From positions 1-45,254 of the forward strand of contig DBFNRV010000146.1 in the NCBI GenBank assembly GCA_048421225.1: a stretch of DNA of 45,254 nucleotides. The letters are read 5' to 3'. This DNA comes from UMGS946 sp048421225 (GTDB lineage: Bacteria > Bacillota > Clostridia > Christensenellales > CAG-138). Position 1 is the stretch's first letter. Every line of letters starts with the position of its first letter. Both the position numbers and the translations under genes were made by a program. Under the pieces are notes generated by a model. The model saw nothing but the letters and a program-made list of their open reading frames with translations. It had not been told where the DNA came from and made no database searches. Shown here in pieces: positions 41,812-45,254 of this stretch.

Positions 41812-42363
41812 ATGAAGAAGGATATCCTTGCTATACTTTTAGTAATATTGATAATCGCTGTTTTAATAAAGGGTACGAATTTTCAGTCGGTAGAGGAATA
41901 CTACCTGACAAATATCGATAATATAACCGAAGACAGCAAAACCGTATTTATCAGTATAGATTGCAGTACGATTCTGGATAACTGGGATGACCTTTGGCCG
42001 GAGCTGCAGTCCGAAGAATTTGTGCCAACGGACGGGGAAATTCTTGAGATGACCGAATATGTACTGCGCCCGGGGGATACTGCGTTTGATATATTGGAAC
42101 GTGCCGTTAGGTATAACAGAATCCAGATGGAATACCAGGGTGCGGATTTAAACTCGTATGGCAGCGTTTATGTCCAGGGCATAAATTATCTTTATGAATT
42201 TTCCTGCGGCCCGCTATCCGGCTGGATGTATAAGGTTAACGACGTATTTCCTAATTACGGATGCTCAAAATATGAGTTGGAAGACGGCGATATAATTTCA
42301 TGGGAATATACGTGCGATCTGGGGCGCGATGTAGGGTGCGAGTGGCTGGATGGACAGCCTTAA
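41812..42363 (+). CDS. Small membrane-anchored DUF4430 protein; intrinsic-factor beta-domain analogue
   Basis: 183 residues: one N-terminal membrane helix (5-20, uncleaved anchor or signal) and an external DUF4430 domain (about 75-180). The signature LSGWMYKVNDVFPNYG (125-140), followed by YELEDGDIISWEYTCDLG, is strong. Cys133-free core but cysteines at Cys51, 122, 141, 158 and 166 could form disulfides. Ligand binding beside the toroid protein is inferred from the animal two-domain carriers. It is 58 nt after the toroid gene and 21 nt before ecfT. Confidence 0.82.
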   Translation: MKKDILAILLVILIIAVLIKGTNFQSVEEYYLTNIDNITEDSKTVFISIDCSTILDNWDDLWPELQSEEFVPTDGEILEMTEYVLRPGDTAFDILERAVRYNRIQMEYQGADLNSYGSVYVQGINYLYEFSCGPLSGWMYKVNDVFPNYGCSKYELEDGDIISWEYTCDLGRDVGCEWLDGQP

Positions 42364-42384
42364 CAATATATTCAGGAGGCGCTA

Positions 42385-43266
42385 GTGAGGGCTTTTTCAA
42401 ACGTTCATCCTATTGTATTGATAATCTTCTTTTTATCGGTGCTGCTGATATCCATGTTTACGTGGCATCCGATATTGTTACTGACCGCTTTAGCGAGCGG
42501 AATATTTTTTTCCATTCTTTTGGAGAGGGGTCGCAATATAGGCAAAAATATCGCTTTTTATCTGCCTACTTTTATATTAATAGCGGTAACAAACCCATTG
42601 TTTTCACATAATGGAGAGACACCTCTTTTTTTCATGAATGGAAATGCGGTAACTATAGAGGCGATTATATATGGCGTTGCTATTTCGGTTATGCTTGTGG
42701 CCGTTATGCTTTGGTGCAAATGTTACACGATGATAATGACAAGCGACAAGTTTCTTTATCTATTTGGAAGTATAATGCCTCAGATAGCGCTTATACTGTC
42801 CATAGCGATAAGATTTATACCACAGTTTAAGAATCAGATAAGGCGTGTGAATTACGCGCAGAAGGCTATGGGGCTATACACAAGCGACAGCTATTTGGAT
42901 AAATTAAAAAGCGCGTTAAGGGTTTTTTCGGTTATGATAACATGGTCGCTGGAAAGCTCGATAGAAACAGGCAGCTGCATGAAAGCACGGGGCTATGGAT
43001 TAAAAGGAAGGACGCATTTTTCGCTGTTCCGGTTCAATAGGGAAGACGGCATTCTATTAACATACTGTATTGTGTGCATAGGGACCGCTTTGTTAGGCGT
43101 AGCGTTTAAAAGTATCCCCTTTTACTTTTACCCGCGGATAAGCGTGGTAACCTCTACGCTGCCTGCTATCCTAACATATTCCTCATTTTTTGCCCTGGCG
43201 TTCATGCCGTGTGCGTACGAGCTTAAGGAGAACCTAAAGTGGAAATATTACGTATCGAAAATTTAA
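42385..43266 (+). CDS. ecfT: Energy-coupling factor transporter transmembrane protein EcfT
   Basis: 293-residue membrane scaffold that links the substrate-binding S component to the ATPases. About five to six helices flank the cytoplasmic coupling region. Of the two ARG-type coupling motifs, the second is clear (CMKARGYG) while the first position reads QKAMG, with Met in place of Arg. The start is GTG 42385 behind CAGGAGG. It overlaps the ATPase gene by 28 nt. As a dedicated (group I) ECF set in a B12-riboswitch operon, cobalamin or a precursor is the likely substrate. Confidence 0.9.
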   Translation: MRAFSNVHPIVLIIFFLSVLLISMFTWHPILLLTALASGIFFSILLERGRNIGKNIAFYLPTFILIAVTNPLFSHNGETPLFFMNGNAVTIEAIIYGVAISVMLVAVMLWCKCYTMIMTSDKFLYLFGSIMPQIALILSIAIRFIPQFKNQIRRVNYAQKAMGLYTSDSYLDKLKSALRVFSVMITWSLESSIETGSCMKARGYGLKGRTHFSLFRFNREDGILLTYCIVCIGTALLGVAFKSIPFYFYPRISVVTSTLPAILTYSSFFALAFMPCAYELKENLKWKYYVSKI

Positions 43267-45005
43267 ATTTTACCTACCCAAACAGCGATAAAACGGCGCT
43301 GGATGATATATCCTTTTCCGTCGACGAGGGCGATTTTATTGTCGTATGCGGCCGGTCGGGCTGCGGCAAAACTACCCTGCTAAAAGCTATAAAACGGGAG
43401 ATGACCCCACATGGCGCTATGGAGGGGCGGATAGTTTATAATGGGGTACCCCTTGAAAAGCTCGACGCCCGCACCACGGCAAAGGATATCGGTTATGTGG
43501 TTCAAAAACCGGAGGGTCAGATCATAACGGACAAGGTTTGGCATGAGCTTGCGTTTGGTTTGGAAAGCCTGGGCCTGTCGACCCCTGCAATACGAAGGCG
43601 CGTGGGTGAAATGGCTAACTATTTTGGCATTCATCACTGGTTTCGCGAGGATACCAAAACGCTCTCAGGCGGACAAAAACAAATTTTGAACTTAGCCTCG
43701 GTTATGGCCATGCAGCCGCAAATACTGCTTTTGGACGAACCGACATCCCAGCTTGATCCTATTGCGGCGTCGGAGTTTATAAGTACGCTGTACAAGCTCA
43801 ACAGGGAACTTGGACTTACAATAATTATAGTAGAGCACCGCCTGGAAGAGGTATTCCCAATAGCCGACAAGGTCATGGTTATGGACGAATCAAAAATAGC
43901 GGTGTTTGCGCCCCCGCGTTTGGTATGGAGGAATCTCACCGACATCAATAAAAATCATCCAATGATCGACGCGCTGCCAAGTGCTGTACGTATATATAGC
44001 AAACTGTTTAGTCCCGGCACGGATGAGGAATGCCCATTAACTGTTAAAGAGGGCCGTCAGTTTATAAACAATAATTACGATGAAACAATCACAGAAACAC
44101 CGTCGAAGTCAGGCGGAGAACAGGATGTGGTTATTTCACTTAGAAATGTGTGGTTTCGGTATGAAAGGGATCTACCGGACATTTTGCGAGGGGCCTCATT
44201 AAATATATATGAAGGGGAAATCTACTGCCTATTGGGGGGCAATGGAACGGGAAAAACTACCACCTTGAACGTTGCGTCCGGGATTATGAAAGCTTATAGG
44301 GGGAAAGTTGAGATAAAGGGAAAGGCCATACAGAAATACAGTAAAAAAGAGCTATACAGGAGCAACATCGCCTTACTGCCCCAAGATCCCCAAACGGTTT
44401 TTCTCAAGAGCACCGTAGCGGAGGACTATGAGGAAATAACCAGAACTTTAGGGTTTGATAAAAAGAAAACCAAATCCATGATTGATGATGTAGCGGAAAA
44501 ATTAGAAATTGGGCATCTTATGGCCAAGCATCCATATGATCTGAGCGGCGGTGAACAGCAAAAGTGCGCTTTGGGGAAAATGCTGCTGCTTCAGCCAAAG
44601 ATTTTAATGCTGGATGAGCCTACCAAGGGATTAGACCCATTTACTAAGAATGCTTTAATATCCATCTTAAAAGAGCTTAAGGGCCAGGGGCTGACCTTGT
44701 TTTTGGTTACCCACGACGTAGAGTTTGCATGCAAAATAGCGGATAGGTGCGCGCTGTTTTTTGATGGAGAAGTGATATCCGAGGATGTTCCAAGTTTATT
44801 CTTTGCAGAAAATAACTTTTATACCACCGCGGCTAACCGAATGTCTAGACGCAGGTTTCCATATGCCGTAACGGTTGAGGACGTAATAGAACAATGCATG
44901 AATCAAAAAAAGACACGGAAGACATATGAACAGAAATTTTCAATATTTTATGGTTTTTCTTATCATTCCGATTGTGTTGGCTACTGGCGTTGTACTATTC
45001 CATGA
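43239..45005 (+). CDS. ecfA: Fused double ECF ATPase (EcfA-EcfA')
   Basis: 588 residues with two complete ABC ATPase domains in one chain. Domain 1: Walker A GRSGCGKT (38-45), LSGGQ (142-146), LLLDEPTSQLDP, His in VEH (198-200). Domain 2: Walker A GGNGTGKT (333-340), LSGGE (435-439), LMLDEPTKGLDP, His in VTHD. A roughly 60-residue linker (about 235-295) separates them. Most ECF systems use two separate ATPases; fused forms are known in dedicated clusters. The GTG start has AAGGAG upstream inside ecfT. The last 27 codons overlap the next gene in another frame. Confidence 0.92.
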   Translation: MEILRIENLNFTYPNSDKTALDDISFSVDEGDFIVVCGRSGCGKTTLLKAIKREMTPHGAMEGRIVYNGVPLEKLDARTTAKDIGYVVQKPEGQIITDKVWHELAFGLESLGLSTPAIRRRVGEMANYFGIHHWFREDTKTLSGGQKQILNLASVMAMQPQILLLDEPTSQLDPIAASEFISTLYKLNRELGLTIIIVEHRLEEVFPIADKVMVMDESKIAVFAPPRLVWRNLTDINKNHPMIDALPSAVRIYSKLFSPGTDEECPLTVKEGRQFINNNYDETITETPSKSGGEQDVVISLRNVWFRYERDLPDILRGASLNIYEGEIYCLLGGNGTGKTTTLNVASGIMKAYRGKVEIKGKAIQKYSKKELYRSNIALLPQDPQTVFLKSTVAEDYEEITRTLGFDKKKTKSMIDDVAEKLEIGHLMAKHPYDLSGGEQQKCALGKMLLLQPKILMLDEPTKGLDPFTKNALISILKELKGQGLTLFLVTHDVEFACKIADRCALFFDGEVISEDVPSLFFAENNFYTTAANRMSRRRFPYAVTVEDVIEQCMNQKKTRKTYEQKFSIFYGFSYHSDCVGYWRCTIP

Positions 45006-45254
45006 CAGGCAATATGCCTTGATATCACTGTCAATCGCTTTGCTTTCATGCTTACTGTTCTTTTTCAGATTTGAGCAAAAGAAGCATAATAGCAGAGAAT
45101 TGATAGCAATCGCGGCCATGGTTGCGCTATCCTCAGCCGGGCGGTTTATCTTTGCTATGGTTCCAGGGTTTAAACCGGTTACGGCGATAGTTGTGATAAC
45201 AGCTATATATTTTGGCGCGGAATCCGGATTTTTGGTTGGTTCGCTGTCCGCGGT
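44926..45254 (+). CDS. ECF transporter S component (partial, runs off the window)
   Basis: At least 109 residues, cut by the window end. A double hydrophobic N-terminal segment (9-25, 30-47), then a basic loop and ELIAIAAMVALSSAGRFIFA, the usual start of a CbrT/DUF6580-like S component, followed by PGFKPVTAIVVITAIYFG. S components bind the vitamin with high affinity; operon context points to cobalamin. ATG 44926 has only a modest ACGGAAG site and lies 80 nt inside the ATPase gene, so coupling is likely. Confidence 0.8.
   Translation, partial: MNRNFQYFMVFLIIPIVLATGVVLFHDRQYALISLSIALLSCLLFFFRFEQKKHNSRELIAIAAMVALSSAGRFIFAMVPGFKPVTAIVVITAIYFGAESGFLVGSLSA

Noticed and set aside
1..45254. CRISPR array, insertion sequence or prophage
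   Set aside because: No regularly spaced direct repeats, transposase, integrase or phage structural gene was seen anywhere in the window.

Overview
The window looks like a chromosomal stretch from an endospore-forming, Gram-positive member of the Firmicutes, most likely class Clostridia. Evidence: the sporulation genes spoIVB, spo0A and spoIIM; the mcsA-mcsB-clpC order; T-box and cobalamin riboswitches; AGGAGG-type ribosome sites; and frequent TTG/GTG starts. I see no phage, integrase, transposase, CRISPR array or rRNA.

Layout. 1-3.4 kb: a NodB-family polysaccharide deacetylase, a phosphodiester-glycosidase-like protein and a DUF362 ferredoxin protein. 3.6-5.9 kb: ribosomal protein L28, a small membrane protein, and an ABC ATPase/permease pair of the nitrate/sulfonate type without a binding protein. 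6.1-11.4 kb: spoIVB, spo0A, spoIIM, deoB and a dacF-like gene. Two of these are abnormal: the Spo0A receiver has lost its phosphorylation residues, and the DacF-like protein has lost all three penicillin-binding catalytic motifs. 11.9-16.5 kb: ruvC-ruvA-ruvB, a DivIVA-like coiled-coil protein, and proS behind a T-box. 16.6-19.7 kb: ppk and ppx on the minus strand. 20.3-22.7 kb: a cysteine desulfurase and thiI. 22.9-28.8 kb: mcsA-mcsB-clpC without ctsR, then a glycerate kinase carrying an unknown N-terminal domain. 28.8-30.9 kb: iscR-iscS-iscU with an apparent IscR operator. 31-36.5 kb: an Ldh2-family dehydrogenase, two half-size TauE/SafE proteins, a lipoprotein, carbamate kinase, tcdA and a DUF368 (PopT-like) transporter. 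36.7 kb: tRNA-Ser(GGA).

The most exciting system is at 37.26 kb to the window end. A promoter and a cobalamin riboswitch precede a one-directional gene set: a large surface protein with a DUF4430 domain, a membrane-anchored alpha/alpha-toroid (terpenoid-cyclase-like) protein, a small membrane-anchored DUF4430 protein, EcfT, a fused double EcfA ATPase, and an EcfS that runs off the window. Alpha/alpha-toroid plus DUF4430 is the two-domain plan of animal intrinsic factor and transcobalamin. My inference is that this is a bacterial intrinsic-factor-like cobalamin capture system, split over separate surface proteins and feeding a dedicated ECF importer.

Gene starts were chosen from visible Shine-Dalgarno sites. 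All family assignments come from reading the translations; no database search was run.
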